DNA of 64,000 bases, from positions 372,001-436,000 of the forward strand of contig NZ_JAPJIV010000002.1 of the NCBI RefSeq assembly GCF_026241895.1. Reading direction: 5' to 3'. Under the pieces are notes generated by a model. That model was not told the origin of the DNA. It made no database searches and saw only the letters and a program-made list of their open reading frames with translations. Source of the DNA: Pseudomonas sp. RIT-562 (lineage in GTDB: Bacteria; Pseudomonadota; Gammaproteobacteria; Pseudomonadales; Pseudomonadaceae). Position numbers and translations under genes: made by a program. Position 1 is the stretch's first letter. The number at the start of each line of letters is the position of its first letter. This document shows, in pieces, positions 26,687-37,157 of this stretch.

Positions 26687-26747
26687 CACTCGGAACTTAT
26701 ATGCCTGTACGCGGCACTGCGGCGCTTGTATGCCGTACTTCCGAGTG
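26687..26747. promoter_or_regulatory. Inverted repeat and AlgU-like element upstream of algD
   Basis: CACTCGGAA (26687-26695) pairs exactly with TTCCGAGTG (26739-26747), with further imperfect pairing inside (GTACGCGGCA with TGCCGTAC). GGAACTT at 26692-26698 matches the -35 of AlgU (sigma-22) promoters such as algD of P. aeruginosa. A -10 at the right spacing (near 26716) is only weakly matched. The distance to the ATG is about 100 bases. Confidence 0.45.
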
Positions 26748-26816
26748 CACTTTGACCGCTGAACACCATTAACTCCGGCCATGTAATGGCTTGATAAAAC
26801 ACAGAGGTAATTTGCG

Positions 26817-28133
26817 ATGCGCATCAGCATATTTGGTTTGGGTTACGTGGGCGCTGTCTGTGCCGGTTGCCTGTCTGCACGGGGCCACGACGTGGTTGGC
26901 GTCGATGTTGCCAAAGACAAGATCGATATGATCAACGCCGGTAAATCGCCGATCGTTGAACCGGGTCTGGGCGAACTACTGCGCAAGGGCATCGATACCG
27001 GCAAACTGCGCGGCACGACCAACTTCGCCGAAGCTATTCGCGACACCGACCTGTCGATGATCTGCGTCGGTACGCCGAGCAAGAAAAACGGCGACCTGGA
27101 ACTGAACTACATCGAGGCCGTGTGCCGCGAAATCGGTTTTGTCCTGCGTGACAAGACCACCCGCCACACCATCGTGGTTCGCAGCACCGTGCTGCCGGGT
27201 ACTGTCGCAAACGTTGTCATCCCGATCCTCGAAGACTGCTCCGGCAAGAAAGCCGGTGTCGATTTCGGCGTTGCAGTGAACCCCGAGTTCCTGCGTGAAA
27301 GCACCGCGATCGCCGACTACGACCTGCCGCCAATGACCGTCATCGGCGAGTTCGACAAAGCCTCCGGCGATGTCCTGCAATCGCTGTACGAAGAACTCGA
27401 CGCGCCGATCATCCGCAAGGACATCGCCGTTGCCGAGATGATCAAGTACACCTGCAACGTATGGCACGCCACCAAGGTGACCTTCGCCAACGAGATCGGC
27501 AACATCGCCAAGGCTGTCGGTGTCGATGGTCGTGAAGTGATGGAAGTGGTCTGCCAGGACAAGACGCTGAACCTGTCCCAGTACTACATGCGCCCAGGCT
27601 TCGCCTTCGGCGGTTCGTGCCTGCCGAAAGACGTGCGCGCCCTGACTTTCCGCGCCGGTTCCCTGGACGTCGAAGCGCCGCTGCTGAACTCGCTGATGCG
27701 CAGCAACGTATCGCAGGTGCAAAACGCGTTCGACATCGTCTCCAGCCACGACAAGCGCAAAGTCGCCCTGCTGGGCCTGAGCTTCAAGGCTGGTACCGAC
27801 GACCTGCGCGAAAGTCCGCTGGTCGACCTGGCCGAAATGCTGATCGGCAAGGGTTACGACCTGAGCATCTACGACAGCAACGTCGAGTACGCCCGTGTCC
27901 ACGGTGCGAACAAGGATTACATCGAGTCGAAGATCCCCCACGTCTCGTCCTTGCTCAACTCCGACTTCGACGACGTGATCAACAACTCCGACGTGATCAT
28001 CCTCGGCAACCGTGACGAGAAATTCCGCGCCCTGGCGCAGAACGCCCCGCACGGCAAGCAAGTGGTCGACCTGGTGGGCTTCATGTCCCAGGCCACCAGC
28101 GTCGCCGATCGTACCGAAGGTATCTGCTGGTAA
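26817..28133 (+). CDS. algD: GDP-mannose 6-dehydrogenase
   Basis: 438 residues. The N-terminal Rossmann motif is ISIFGLGYVGAVCAGC, and the active-site cysteine is C268 in FGGSCLPKD, the same number as in P. aeruginosa AlgD. It oxidises GDP-mannose to GDP-mannuronic acid with two NAD, the committed step to alginate. It is the first gene of the operon, with a long regulatory leader upstream. Confidence 0.99.
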   Translation: MRISIFGLGYVGAVCAGCLSARGHDVVGVDVAKDKIDMINAGKSPIVEPGLGELLRKGIDTGKLRGTTNFAEAIRDTDLSMICVGTPSKKNGDLELNYIEAVCREIGFVLRDKTTRHTIVVRSTVLPGTVANVVIPILEDCSGKKAGVDFGVAVNPEFLRESTAIADYDLPPMTVIGEFDKASGDVLQSLYEELDAPIIRKDIAVAEMIKYTCNVWHATKVTFANEIGNIAKAVGVDGREVMEVVCQDKTLNLSQYYMRPGFAFGGSCLPKDVRALTFRAGSLDVEAPLLNSLMRSNVSQVQNAFDIVSSHDKRKVALLGLSFKAGTDDLRESPLVDLAEMLIGKGYDLSIYDSNVEYARVHGANKDYIESKIPHVSSLLNSDFDDVINNSDVIILGNRDEKFRALAQNAPHGKQVVDLVGFMSQATSVADRTEGICW

Positions 28134-28160
28134 TACGGAATCCCGCCTCCGGGAACACCC

Positions 28161-28231
28161 GCAGGCGCCCGGCTTGCCGGTGATGACGAACTTCAAATCG
28201 CCATCGCCGGCAAGCCGGGCGCCTACGGGGG
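28161..28231. repeat. Inverted repeat between algD and alg8
   Basis: Arms CAGGCGCCCGGCTTGCCGG and CCGGCAAGCCGGGCGCCTA around about 30 bases. It is palindromic like a REPIN but of a different sequence family from the other elements here. In the operon's transcript it would form a stable hairpin that could protect the algD end or attenuate the downstream genes. Confidence 0.75.
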
Positions 28232-28265
28232 CAAGGAGCTTGCAACTGACTTTAGGATTCCGATT

Positions 28266-29747
28266 ATGCACAGGCTAAAGCACGGCCTACTTCAGGCCGC
28301 CGGTTGGCTGTTTTACCTCACTATTTTGATGGGCATCGCCATGGCGTTGCCTGTGTCCACATTCGACTCCCAGTCGAAGGACTTCATTTTCCTGATCGGT
28401 ATCGTCGGTATCTGGCGCTACTCGATGGGGGCCACGCACTTCCTGCGCGGCATGCTGTTTCTGTACGTGGTCTACCCGCACCTGCGCCGCAAAGTACGCA
28501 AACTGGGCAAGGCGGCAGACCCGTCCCACGTGTTCCTGATGGTCACCAGCTTTCGCATCGACGCGCTGACCACCGCCCAGGTCTACAGCTCGGTCATTCG
28601 CGAAGCGATCGACTGCGGCCTGCCGACCACCGTGGTTTGCTCCATCGTGGAAATGTCCGATGAGCTGCTGGTGAAAAGCCTCTGGTCGCGGATGAACCCG
28701 CCAGAGCGGGTCAAGCTCGACTTCGTGCGCATTCCTGGCACCGGCAAGCGTGATGGCCTGGCCTACGGCTTCCGCGCTATCTCCCGGCACATGCCGGACG
28801 ACCGTGCCGTGGTCGCTGTAGTCGATGGCGACACCGTGCTCGCCGAAGGTGTCGTACTCAAGACCGTGCCGTGGTTCCAGCTGTTCGGCAACGTCGGCGG
28901 CCTGACCACCAACGAGTTCTGCGAAGTGCGCGGCGGCTACATCATGAGCGAGTGGCACAAGCTGCGTTTCGCCCAGCGCCACATCAACATGTGCTCGATG
29001 GCCCTGTCCAAGCGCGTACTGACCATGACCGGACGGATGTCGGTCTTCCGCGCCACCGTGGTCACCGACCCGGACTTCATCGCCGACGTCGAAAGCGACT
29101 CGCTGCAACACTGGCGCCTGGGCCGCTTCAAGTTCCTCACCGGTGACGACAAGTCGAGCTGGTTCAGCCTGATGCGCCTGGGTTACGACACTTTCTACGT
29201 GCCGGACGCGGCGATCCACACCGTGGAACACCCGCCGGAAAAAAGCTTCATCAAGGCCAGCCGCAAACTGATGTTCCGCTGGTACGGCAACAACTTGCGC
29301 CAGAACGCTCGCGCACTCGGCCTGGGAGTCAAACGCCTCGGCCTGTTCACCTCGGTGGTGCTGTTCGATCAGCGCGTATCGATGTGGACCTCGCTGCTGG
29401 GCCTGACCGTGGCAATCATCGCCAGCTTCAAGTACGGCACCGCGTTCATCCTGGTGTACCTGCTGTGGATCGGCATCACCCGCCTGATCCTGACGCTGTT
29501 GCTGTCCTGCTCGGGGCACAAGATCGGCCCGGCCTACCCGGCGATCCTCTATTACAACCAGATCGTCGGCGCGCTGGTGAAGATCTACGTGTTCTTCCGC
29601 CTCGACCAACAATCCTGGACTCGCCAGGACACCAAACTGACCCGTGATCTCGCCAGCTTTCAACGTTGGTTCAACACCTGGTCGTCTCGGACCATGACCT
29701 TCTCCGCCGGCAGCATTTTTGTCGCCGTGCTGCTGATGATGGTCTGA
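28266..29747 (+). CDS. alg8: Alginate polymerase, glycosyltransferase subunit Alg8
   Basis: 493 residues, GT2 family membrane synthase. Two N-terminal helices precede the catalytic domain with VVDGDT (DxD-type), ESDSLQHWR (catalytic acid region) and [10 protein letters not shown] (equivalent of the QxxRW acceptor motif); several C-terminal helices follow. It polymerises GDP-mannuronate and moves the chain through the inner membrane together with Alg44. AGGA lies 9 bases before the ATG. Confidence 0.98.
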   Translation: MHRLKHGLLQAAGWLFYLTILMGIAMALPVSTFDSQSKDFIFLIGIVGIWRYSMGATHFLRGMLFLYVVYPHLRRKVRKLGKAADPSHVFLMVTSFRIDALTTAQVYSSVIREAIDCGLPTTVVCSIVEMSDELLVKSLWSRMNPPERVKLDFVRIPGTGKRDGLAYGFRAISRHMPDDRAVVAVVDGDTVLAEGVVLKTVPWFQLFGNVGGLTTNEFCEVRGGYIMSEWHKLRFAQRHINMCSMALSKRVLTMTGRMSVFRATVVTDPDFIADVESDSLQHWRLGRFKFLTGDDKSSWFSLMRLGYDTFYVPDAAIHTVEHPPEKSFIKASRKLMFRWYGNNLRQNARALGLGVKRLGLFTSVVLFDQRVSMWTSLLGLTVAIIASFKYGTAFILVYLLWIGITRLILTLLLSCSGHKIGPAYPAILYYNQIVGALVKIYVFFRLDQQSWTRQDTKLTRDLASFQRWFNTWSSRTMTFSAGSIFVAVLLMMV

Positions 29748-29782
29748 CCGCCCCCTTATTGAATTAACCAGGAATCGCCTAT

Positions 29783-30952
29783 ATGAATACCGCCGTCAAC
29801 GCCAACGTAGTGCACGAATCAGAAGCCCAGCGCCAACACGCCCGCGTGAAAATCCCGGCCAAGCTGCGTTTCTTCGGTCCCGACCGGACCCCAGTCGAAG
29901 CCCGGGTCCTCGACCTCTCCGCCGGCGGCCTGGCCTTCAACGCCGGCCAGCTGCCGCTGAAGATCGGCGACGTGCACAAGGCTCGCCTGCAATTCGTGAT
30001 CGATAACCTCGGCCTGGCCATGGACGTCGAGCTGCAAGTGCGTTCGTTCGATCGCCAGACCGGTCGCGCCGGTTGCCAGTTCCAGAACCTGGAACCGCAG
30101 GACATCTCGACCCTGCGCCACCTGATCACTTCGCACCTGGCCGGCGACATCGTCAGCATGGGTGAAGTGCTGGCGACCCTGCAGCGCGACAACTTCACCA
30201 AGGCGCGCAAGATGAAGGACGGCGGCCACGGCATGACCCCGTTCGGGCGTTTGCGTGCGGTGACTTTCAGCCTGGCGATTTTCCTCGTCGGCCTGACGGC
30301 GTTCGGTTTCATCTTCAAGTCGGTGTACGGCATGTACTTCGTCAGCCACGCCCAGGCTGGCCTGGTCAGCGTGCCGGGCATGAACATCACCATGCCTCGC
30401 GACGGCACCGTGCAGAGCCTGATCAAGGCCGACGGCATTGCCGCCAAAGGCGCCCCGCTGGCGACCTTCAGCACCAGCATGCTCGATGTGCTCAAGGGCC
30501 ATCTGGAAGAAGACCAGCTGCAACCGGCCAAGGTTGAAGAGCTGTTCGGCAAGCAAATGACCGGCACCCTGACCTCGCCGTGCGATTGCACCGTGTCGCA
30601 GCAACTGGTTGCCGACGGTCAGTACGCCAGCAAGGGTGACGTGATCTTCCAGCTGGTGCCGCGTAACAGCGAAGCCAACGTCGAAGCGCGCTTCTCCTAT
30701 CGCCAGTTCAGCGACGTGCGTCCAGGCACCCAGGTCAGCTTCCAGATCGCCGGCGAAGACAAGACCCGCACCGGCAAGATCGTCAGCAGCACCAGCCTGA
30801 AAAGCGCCGACCTCTCCTCCGACATCCGCGTGCTGATCCAGCCGGACGAGCCGCTGGACAGCAAGTTTGCCGGGCGCCCGGTTGAAGTGAACAGCGACCG
30901 TGGCCCGAACCTGAACTGGCTGATCGACAAAGCCATGGCTGCTGGTCTGTAA
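29783..30952 (+). CDS. alg44: Alginate polymerase regulatory subunit Alg44 (PilZ, c-di-GMP receptor)
   Basis: 389 residues. The N-terminal PilZ domain has the c-di-GMP motif R17-x3-R21 and D44-x-S46-x2-G49, with numbering equal to P. aeruginosa Alg44. One membrane helix near residue 160-180 is followed by a periplasmic HlyD-like domain. Binding of c-di-GMP switches on polymerisation by Alg8. It lies 35 bases after alg8. Confidence 0.98.
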   Translation: MNTAVNANVVHESEAQRQHARVKIPAKLRFFGPDRTPVEARVLDLSAGGLAFNAGQLPLKIGDVHKARLQFVIDNLGLAMDVELQVRSFDRQTGRAGCQFQNLEPQDISTLRHLITSHLAGDIVSMGEVLATLQRDNFTKARKMKDGGHGMTPFGRLRAVTFSLAIFLVGLTAFGFIFKSVYGMYFVSHAQAGLVSVPGMNITMPRDGTVQSLIKADGIAAKGAPLATFSTSMLDVLKGHLEEDQLQPAKVEELFGKQMTGTLTSPCDCTVSQQLVADGQYASKGDVIFQLVPRNSEANVEARFSYRQFSDVRPGTQVSFQIAGEDKTRTGKIVSSTSLKSADLSSDIRVLIQPDEPLDSKFAGRPVEVNSDRGPNLNWLIDKAMAAGL

Positions 30953-30961
30953 CCGGAGGAC

Positions 30962-32506
30962 ATGCCCGTGACGATTCCAACTTTCCTCAGAACACCGCAG
31001 TCCCTGTGGGAGCGAGCCTGTGTGGGAGCGAGCCTGCTCGCGAACGGATCGGCTCGGTCTACCGGTGATACCGCGTCGGCTGTATCGCGAGCAAGCTTTG
31101 CTCCCACCAAAGCCCGCTCCCACATGGGTTTTGCATTCTGCTCGCTGGCCCTGGCGGTCAGCCTCAGCGGCTGTGCCGGCCTGCCTGACCAGCGCCTGGC
31201 CAACGAAGCCCTCAAGCGCGGCGACACCGCGCTGGCCCAGCAGAACTACAAGCAACTCGCCGACCTCGGCTACAGCGAAGCCCAGGTAGGCCTCGCCGAC
31301 ATCCAGGTCGACAGCCGTGACCCGGCGCAGATTCGCCAGGCCGAAGCGACCTACCGCGCGGCCGCCGATGTGTCGCCGCGGGCCCAGGCCCGCCTGGGTC
31401 GCCTGCTGGTGGCCAAGCCCGGCTCCACCGAAGCCGAACAGCACGAAGCCGAAGGCCTGTTGAAAAAGGCCTCGACCGCTGGCGAAGGCAACACCCTGAT
31501 TCCGCTGGCCATGCTGTACCTGCAATACCCCCACAGTTTCCCCAACAGCAACGCGCAACAGCAGATCAGCAAATGGCGCGCCGAAGGCAAGCCGGAAGCC
31601 GGCCTGGCTCAGGTGCTGCTGTATCGCACCCAAGGCACTTACGACCAGCACCTGGACGAAGTCGAGACCATCTGCAAAGCCGCGTTGAATACCACCGACA
31701 TCTGCTACGTCGAACTGGCCACGGTCTACCAGAAACAGGCCAAGCCCGAGCAACAGGCCGAGCTGATCAAGCAGATGCAAGCGGCCCATGCCCGCGGCAC
31801 GGTTTCCGCACAGCGAGTGGACAGCGTCGCCCGCGTGCTCGGTGATGCAAGCCTTGGCACCACCGACGAGAAAACCGCCCAGTCGTTGCTCGAAGGCATC
31901 GCCCCCGGCTACCCGGCTTCCTGGGTCAGCCTGGCGCAATTGCTCTACGACTTCCCGGAACTGGGAGACGTCGACACGATGATGAAGTACCTGGACAACG
32001 GTCGCGCCGCTGATCAACCGCGCGCCGAACTGTTGCTGGGCAAGCTCTACTACGAAGGCAAGATGGTCCCGGCAGATGCCAAGGCAGCCGAGGAACACTT
32101 CCAGAAAGCCGTCGGCCGCGAAGTCGCCGCCGACTACTACCTCGGCCAGATCTATCGCCGTGGTTACTTGGGCAAGGTCTATTCGCAAAAAGCCCTGGAT
32201 CACCTGCTGACCGCTGCGCGCAATGGCCAGAACAGCGCCGACTTCGCCATCGCCCAGCTGTTTTCCCAAGGCAAGGGCACTCGGCCCAATCCGCTCAATG
32301 CCTACGTCTTCAGCCAGTTGGCCAAGGCACAAAACACCCCGCAAGCCACCGAGCTTGCGCAAACACTCGAAGCCCAACTGCCGCCTGCGCAACTCGCCGA
32401 GGCCCAACGCCTGTTGAAACAGGAACAGGCCGTGCGTGGTGCGTTGAGCCAGAACACGCTGCAACTGCACGCCCTGCAAGAACAAGACGGCGAGGAATCC
32501 CTATGA
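30962..32506 (+). CDS. algK: Alginate outer-membrane lipoprotein AlgK with in-frame REPIN in its signal region
   Basis: 514 residues with GGAGG just before the ATG at 30962. The mature part is a TPR/Sel1-like repeat superhelix (several [23 protein letters not shown] units) that assembles the AlgE secretin-like porin and the periplasmic scaffold. Oddly, the lipobox LSGC sits at residues 68-71. Residues 14-54 are encoded by a family C REPIN (30999-31125) that splits the start [10 protein letters not shown] from the hydrophobic core [11 protein letters not shown]. The frame stays open. The ATG at 31124 (M55) lacks a ribosome site, so either a 70-residue leader is made or translation starts inside. 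The protein is about 40 residues longer than the family norm. Confidence 0.95.
   Translation: MPVTIPTFLRTPQSLWERACVGASLLANGSARSTGDTASAVSRASFAPTKARSHMGFAFCSLALAVSLSGCAGLPDQRLANEALKRGDTALAQQNYKQLADLGYSEAQVGLADIQVDSRDPAQIRQAEATYRAAADVSPRAQARLGRLLVAKPGSTEAEQHEAEGLLKKASTAGEGNTLIPLAMLYLQYPHSFPNSNAQQQISKWRAEGKPEAGLAQVLLYRTQGTYDQHLDEVETICKAALNTTDICYVELATVYQKQAKPEQQAELIKQMQAAHARGTVSAQRVDSVARVLGDASLGTTDEKTAQSLLEGIAPGYPASWVSLAQLLYDFPELGDVDTMMKYLDNGRAADQPRAELLLGKLYYEGKMVPADAKAAEEHFQKAVGREVAADYYLGQIYRRGYLGKVYSQKALDHLLTAARNGQNSADFAIAQLFSQGKGTRPNPLNAYVFSQLAKAQNTPQATELAQTLEAQLPPAQLAEAQRLLKQEQAVRGALSQNTLQLHALQEQDGEESL
30999..31125. repeat. REPIN, family C, inside algK
   Basis: TGTGGGAGCGAGCCTG occurs twice in tandem on the left (from 31003 and from 31020), and TTTGCTCCCACC and GCCCGCTCCCACA lie on the right (to 31124), so each end is doubled. 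It is translated as residues 14-54 of AlgK. Confidence 0.9.
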
Positions 32507-34086
32507 ATTTCAATACTGTAGCAGCTGCCGAAGGCTGCGTTCGATCGCGCAGCGGTCGCCCTACGCTGGTAAAGAACACGCAGGCTTCACCAGCTGCTAC
32601 AAAGTTCTTCACGTTGTCGAAGCTGGGCATGGCACTGGGTTTCGCGCTGGTCTGGTCTTCTCCAACGTTTGCTGCGCTCACCGACACCAAGAACTACGGT
32701 CTGGACGTGAAAATCACCGGCCAGTCCGAAGACGACCGTGACCTGGGCACCGCCAGCGGCGGCGACGTCAACGGCGTCGGCCTGGACCTGCGTCCATGGG
32801 TCTATGGCGAAAGCGGCGCGTGGAGTGCCTACGCCATGGGTCAGGCGGTGACGTCCACCGACATCATCGAAACCGACACCCTGCAACAGTCCGACAGCGA
32901 TGGCACCCAGACCACCGACAACAGCGACCGCAAGACCAAGAAGAATTACCTCGCCATGCGCGAGTTCTGGGTCGGCTACAGCGGCCTCACGCCCTACCCG
33001 GGCGAGCAGTTGAAGCTGGGTCGCCAGCGCCTGCGCAACGATGACGGGCAATGGCGCGACACCAATATCGAAGCCCTGAACTGGACCTTCGATACCACCC
33101 TGTTGCGCGCCAACGTCGGCGTGGCCGAACGCTTCAGCGAATACCGCACCGACCTCAAGGAGCTCGCGCCGAAGGACAAGGACCGGATGCACGCGTACGC
33201 CGATGCGGCTTATCAGTGGACACCGGGCAACTGGGTCGGCATTCGCGGTCACCACACCCACGACGACGGCAAGCTCGACTATCCGCAACCGGGCGTGGCG
33301 GGCGATTCGCTGGACAAGCAACAGAACGGCGACATCAGCTGGCTGGGCCTCACCGCCGACAGCGATGCCTACAACTATCGCAACACCAACACCCTCAATT
33401 ACTGGGGCAGCATCACCGGCATGAGCGGCGACACCGACACGGTGAACCCACTGAACGCCGATGGCACCCGTCCCGCCGAAGCCAAGCGCGGCGAAGATCT
33501 CAACGGCTGGGCCACCGATATCGGCGTGCGCCTGCGCCTCGATCAGCAATGGCAGGTCGGTGCCGCCTATGCCCGCGCCAGCGCCGATTACGAACAGAAC
33601 GGCCTGGAAAGCAACCGCTCGAACTACACCGGTACCCGCTCGCGCGTGCACCGTTTCGGCGAGGCATTCCGCGGTGAAATGAACAACATGCAGACCGCCA
33701 CATTGTTCGGCTCGTGGATGCTCAATGACGAGTACGACGCCAGCCTGATCTACCACAAATTCTGGCGCGTCGACGGCAACAAGCCGGTCGGCAGCAACGG
33801 CATCAATGCCGTGCAGAACGATACCGACGACGTCACCGGCGCCGTGCTCTCCAGCACTTCCCTGCCGTTGGAAGATGGCAGCAAGGACCTGGGTCAGGAG
33901 ATGGACCTGGTGGTCACCAAGTACTTCAAGCAAGGCTTGCTGCCAGCGTCCCTGAGCCAGTCCATCGATGAGCCTTCGGCGCTCGTGCGCTTTCGTGGCG
34001 GCGTGTTCAAGCCGGGCGATGCCTACGGCAAAGAAGTCGACTCGTACATGCACCGCGCGTTCATCGACGTGATCTGGCGCTTCTGA
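32503..34086 (+). CDS. algE: Alginate outer-membrane porin AlgE with REPIN-derived leader
   Basis: 527 residues. The mature part starts near [16 protein letters not shown] and is an 18-strand-type beta barrel ending in the aromatic residue of VIWRF, the normal outer-membrane sorting signal. It exports alginate. The start overlaps the algK stop (ATGA). Residues about 5-33 derive from a REPIN-like palindrome (32517-32601) placed between MNFN and the real signal core ([20 protein letters not shown]), so the signal peptide is about 58 residues long rather than about 30. The frame is kept, and the protein is likely still exported because the hydrophobic core and the TFA cleavage site remain. Confidence 0.96.
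   Translation: MNFNTVAAAEGCVRSRSGRPTLVKNTQASPAATKFFTLSKLGMALGFALVWSSPTFAALTDTKNYGLDVKITGQSEDDRDLGTASGGDVNGVGLDLRPWVYGESGAWSAYAMGQAVTSTDIIETDTLQQSDSDGTQTTDNSDRKTKKNYLAMREFWVGYSGLTPYPGEQLKLGRQRLRNDDGQWRDTNIEALNWTFDTTLLRANVGVAERFSEYRTDLKELAPKDKDRMHAYADAAYQWTPGNWVGIRGHHTHDDGKLDYPQPGVAGDSLDKQQNGDISWLGLTADSDAYNYRNTNTLNYWGSITGMSGDTDTVNPLNADGTRPAEAKRGEDLNGWATDIGVRLRLDQQWQVGAAYARASADYEQNGLESNRSNYTGTRSRVHRFGEAFRGEMNNMQTATLFGSWMLNDEYDASLIYHKFWRVDGNKPVGSNGINAVQNDTDDVTGAVLSSTSLPLEDGSKDLGQEMDLVVTKYFKQGLLPASLSQSIDEPSALVRFRGGVFKPGDAYGKEVDSYMHRAFIDVIWRF
32517..32601. repeat. REPIN-like palindrome inside algE
   Basis: TGTAGCAGCTGCCGAAG on the left pairs with CTTCACCAGCTGCTACA on the right with two mismatches. 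The left arm shares the CAGCTGCCGAAGGCTGCG core of family A elements. It is translated as part of the AlgE signal region. Confidence 0.8.
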
Positions 34087-34112
34087 TGCCAACTGCGAAG
34101 GGAGTGCCCGAC

Positions 34113-35687
34113 ATGAACAATCCGAAGCGCGGTTCAATCACCTTGCTGGCCGGCGCGATGCTGCTGGCAAGTGCGGCCGCCTTCGCCAACGTGGAGCCGG
34201 CGACCAAGCCGGTGACCATGGGCAAGGAACTGCAACAGGCCAAGACCTACACCGTCACCAGTGCACCCACCGCGCCGCTGGAGCTGGAAAAACCCAAGTT
34301 GCCGGACACCTCCGGCTACACCGCCGAAGCCATTGCCGCCAAGGTCGTGCGCACCAAGGCCGGTAAAACCAGCGTGCGCCGGATGATGCAGGAAAACGCC
34401 CTGAAGGACTTCATCGGCGGTGATAACAAGATGGCCGAATGGGTAGTACGCCAGCACGGCATCCCCCAGGCGATTTTCATCGACGACGGCTACATGAACC
34501 TCAAGGACCTGGCGAAGAAGCTGCCCAAGCAGTACTTCAGCGAAACCTCGCCTGGGGTTTACCTGGCGAAGTTGCCGATCGTGGTCGGTGAAAAAGGCAT
34601 CCTCGAAATCGACCGGCAGACCCAGGAGCTGCGCCTGTCCCAGGAGGCCGGCTCGTTCCTGGTCAACGACGGCCAGCTGTTCGTGCGGGATACCAAAATC
34701 ACTGGCTGGAGCGAGAAAGCCAACGGCCCGGCGGCCTTCAAGTCGCCCAAGGAGTTCCGTCCCTTCCTGCTGTCCTGGGGCGGTACCGAGACCTACATCG
34801 CCAACAGCAAGATCGCCAGTTTCGGCTACGCAAACAGTAAGTCCTACGGCGTGAGTATTTCCCAATACACGCCGAACATGGCCAAGGTGCTCAAGCGCCC
34901 GGAACCGAGCGGCTGGATCGTCGGTTCCGAGTTCTCGGACATGTGGTACGGCTTCTACTGCTACGAAACCCGCGACTTCGTGGTCAAGGGCAATACCTAC
35001 AAGGACAACATCGTCTACGGCATTGACCCGCATGACCGCTCCCATGGCCTGATCATCGCCGACAACACCGTATACGGCACGAAGAAGAAGCACGGGATCA
35101 TTATTTCCCGTGAGGTCAACGACAGCTTCATCTTCAACAACCGCAGCTACGACAACAAGCTGTCGGGCCTGGTGATCGACCGTAACAGCGTCAACAACAT
35201 CATCGCCTACAACGAGATCTACAAGAACCACACCGACGGCATCACCCTCTACGAGAGTGCCGACAACCTGCTGTGGGCTAACAAAGTGATCAGCAACCGC
35301 CGCCATGGCATCCGCATTCGTAACAGCGTGAACATCCGCCTTTACGAAAACCTGGCCATGGCCAACGGCCTGACCGGCGTCTATGGGCACATCAAGGATC
35401 TCAGCGACACCGACCGTGACATCAAGCTCGACCCGTTCGACGCCCAGGTTTCGCTGATCATCGTCGGCGGCGAACTGGCCGGCAACGGCAGCGGCCCGCT
35501 GTCCATCGACTCGCCATTGAGCGTCGAGCTGTATCGCGTATCGATGCTTGCCCCGACCAAATCCAGCGGCATCAGCTTCAACGGGATTCTTGGCGAGCGC
35601 CAGGATGAAATTCTCGACCTGCTGGTGCGCCAGCAGAAAGCCGTGCTGATCGACCCTGTCGAACGCCAGACCGAACTGCAGGACTGA
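34113..35687 (+). CDS. algG: Mannuronan C-5 epimerase
   Basis: 524 residues from the ATG at 34113, which has GGGAG 8 bases upstream and starts a good signal peptide (MNNPKRGSITLLAGAMLLAS). An in-frame ATG at 34086 overlaps the algE stop but would precede that peptide with nine extra residues. The C-terminal half is a right-handed beta helix, with the DPHDRSH catalytic motif and repeated NN/DN turns. It converts mannuronate to guluronate in the periplasm and forms part of the scaffold with AlgK and AlgX. Confidence 0.97.
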   Translation: MNNPKRGSITLLAGAMLLASAAAFANVEPATKPVTMGKELQQAKTYTVTSAPTAPLELEKPKLPDTSGYTAEAIAAKVVRTKAGKTSVRRMMQENALKDFIGGDNKMAEWVVRQHGIPQAIFIDDGYMNLKDLAKKLPKQYFSETSPGVYLAKLPIVVGEKGILEIDRQTQELRLSQEAGSFLVNDGQLFVRDTKITGWSEKANGPAAFKSPKEFRPFLLSWGGTETYIANSKIASFGYANSKSYGVSISQYTPNMAKVLKRPEPSGWIVGSEFSDMWYGFYCYETRDFVVKGNTYKDNIVYGIDPHDRSHGLIIADNTVYGTKKKHGIIISREVNDSFIFNNRSYDNKLSGLVIDRNSVNNIIAYNEIYKNHTDGITLYESADNLLWANKVISNRRHGIRIRNSVNIRLYENLAMANGLTGVYGHIKDLSDTDRDIKLDPFDAQVSLIIVGGELAGNGSGPLSIDSPLSVELYRVSMLAPTKSSGISFNGILGERQDEILDLLVRQQKAVLIDPVERQTELQD

Positions 35688-35697
35688 GGATAATTTT

Positions 35698-37146
35698 ATG
35701 CACCCACACTTGATCAAATTACTCAGCCTGTCGGGCCTGACCCTGGGGATTCTCGCCGCCAGCCACGGCGTGCGCGCCGACGAGCTCAAGGCGCCGGCTT
35801 TCACTGCCGAACCCTGCTGCAACCTGTGCCCAGAAGCCCATGACGCGAAGAACTACACCACGCGTTACCAGCAGAACTTCACCACGCTGGTACAGGCCCA
35901 GGGCGACTGGCTGTTCCGTACCCAGGAAGACTTGCGCACCGAATTCGACACCACGCCAGCCGGCTACAAGCGCATGCAACAACTGCACGATGCGTTCAAG
36001 AGCAAAGGCGTCGAGCTGGTAGTTGTGTACCAGCCGACCCGTGGCCTGGTGAACCGCAACAAGCTCAACCCGCAGGAAAAAGCCCAGTTCGATTTCGACA
36101 AGGCGCTGAAGAACTACAAGACCATGCTCGGCCGATTTGCGCAGATGGGCTACGTGGTGCCGGACCTGTCGCCACTGACCAACGAGTCGCTGCCCGACAC
36201 CCTGCCCGCCCACGATTTCTACTTCCGCGGCGACCAGCACTGGACGCCGTATGGCGCCCAACGCACGGCAAAAATCGTGGCCGAGAAGGTCAAGCAGATT
36301 CCGGCCTTTGCCGACATTCCCAAGCGTGAATTCGAGACCCATAAGTCGGGTCGCATGGGTAAGACCGGAACATTACACAATATGGCCGGTCAACTCTGCG
36401 GCACCAGCTACGCCATCCAGTACATGGATCAATTCACCACGGAGCCCAAAGGCGAAGCCGCCGATGGCGATCTGTTCAGCGACTCCGGCAACCCGGAGAT
36501 CACCCTGGTCGGCACCAGTCACAGTGGCAAGAACTACAACTTCGCCGGTTTCCTCCAGGAGGCCATCGGCGCCGACATCCTTAACGTAGCGTTCCCGGGC
36601 GGTGGCCTGGAAGGTTCGATGCTGCAGTACCTGGGCAGCGAAGAGTTCCAGACCAAGCCACCGAAGATTCTGATCTGGGAATTCTCGCCGCTCTATCGCC
36701 TCGACCAGGAAACCATCTACCGCCAGATGATGGCGCTGCTGGACAACGGTTGTGAAGGCAAGGACGCACAGATGACCGGCAGCACCACGCTGAAACCGGG
36801 CAAGAACGAATTGATGGTCAACAGCAAGAACCTGAACCTGCAAAACGGCAGTCACCAGGTTGACATCCGGTTCGCCGATCCATCGGTGAAAACCCTGCAA
36901 GCCACCCTCTGGTACATGAACGGTCGCCACGAGGACATCAAGATCGACAAACCGGAAACATCCGACACCGACGGGCGTTTCGCCTTCGAGTTGCGCACGG
37001 ACGAAGACTGGGCCACGCAGAATCTGCTGGCCGTCGAAGTCCAGGGCCCTGAAGCAGGTGCCGCGCCGCAGAAGGTCGAAGCGAAAATCTGCAAACGCAA
37101 TGTGTTCCCTGGCGCTGGGCAGCGTACCGCTCAAGCCGGGCAATGA
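35698..37146 (+). CDS. algX: Alginate O-acetyltransferase AlgX
   Basis: 482 residues with a signal peptide. The SGNH-like catalytic domain has the Asp-x-His pair in [10 protein letters not shown] and the nucleophilic serine in [13 protein letters not shown]. The C-terminal part (residues about 350-470) is the carbohydrate-binding module. It transfers acetyl groups to the polymer in the periplasm and completes the export scaffold. It ends with ATGA overlapping the next possible start. Confidence 0.97.
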   Translation: MHPHLIKLLSLSGLTLGILAASHGVRADELKAPAFTAEPCCNLCPEAHDAKNYTTRYQQNFTTLVQAQGDWLFRTQEDLRTEFDTTPAGYKRMQQLHDAFKSKGVELVVVYQPTRGLVNRNKLNPQEKAQFDFDKALKNYKTMLGRFAQMGYVVPDLSPLTNESLPDTLPAHDFYFRGDQHWTPYGAQRTAKIVAEKVKQIPAFADIPKREFETHKSGRMGKTGTLHNMAGQLCGTSYAIQYMDQFTTEPKGEAADGDLFSDSGNPEITLVGTSHSGKNYNFAGFLQEAIGADILNVAFPGGGLEGSMLQYLGSEEFQTKPPKILIWEFSPLYRLDQETIYRQMMALLDNGCEGKDAQMTGSTTLKPGKNELMVNSKNLNLQNGSHQVDIRFADPSVKTLQATLWYMNGRHEDIKIDKPETSDTDGRFAFELRTDEDWATQNLLAVEVQGPEAGAAPQKVEAKICKRNVFPGAGQRTAQAGQ

Positions 37147-37157
37147 GGTTACCTCTT

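Larger units (their letters stand above)
26051..26816. other. algD: Long AT-rich leader/promoter region of the alginate operon
   Basis: About 770 bases with no credible gene, more AT-rich than its flanks, as is usual upstream of algD, where AlgR, AmrZ and other regulators bind far upstream. Seen here: a 25-base-spaced direct repeat GTAGTGGCAC (26159-26168 and 26184-26193), a GGAACTT element at 26692 and an inverted repeat at 26687-26747. No exact AlgR box (CCGTTCGTC) was found by eye. GAGG lies 9 bases before the algD ATG. Confidence 0.7.

Noticed and set aside
29819..32485. Very long minus-strand open frame opposite alg44 and algK
   Set aside because: It is the antisense of two well-identified alginate genes, has low-complexity composition typical of high-GC shadow frames, and has no ribosome site or family resemblance.
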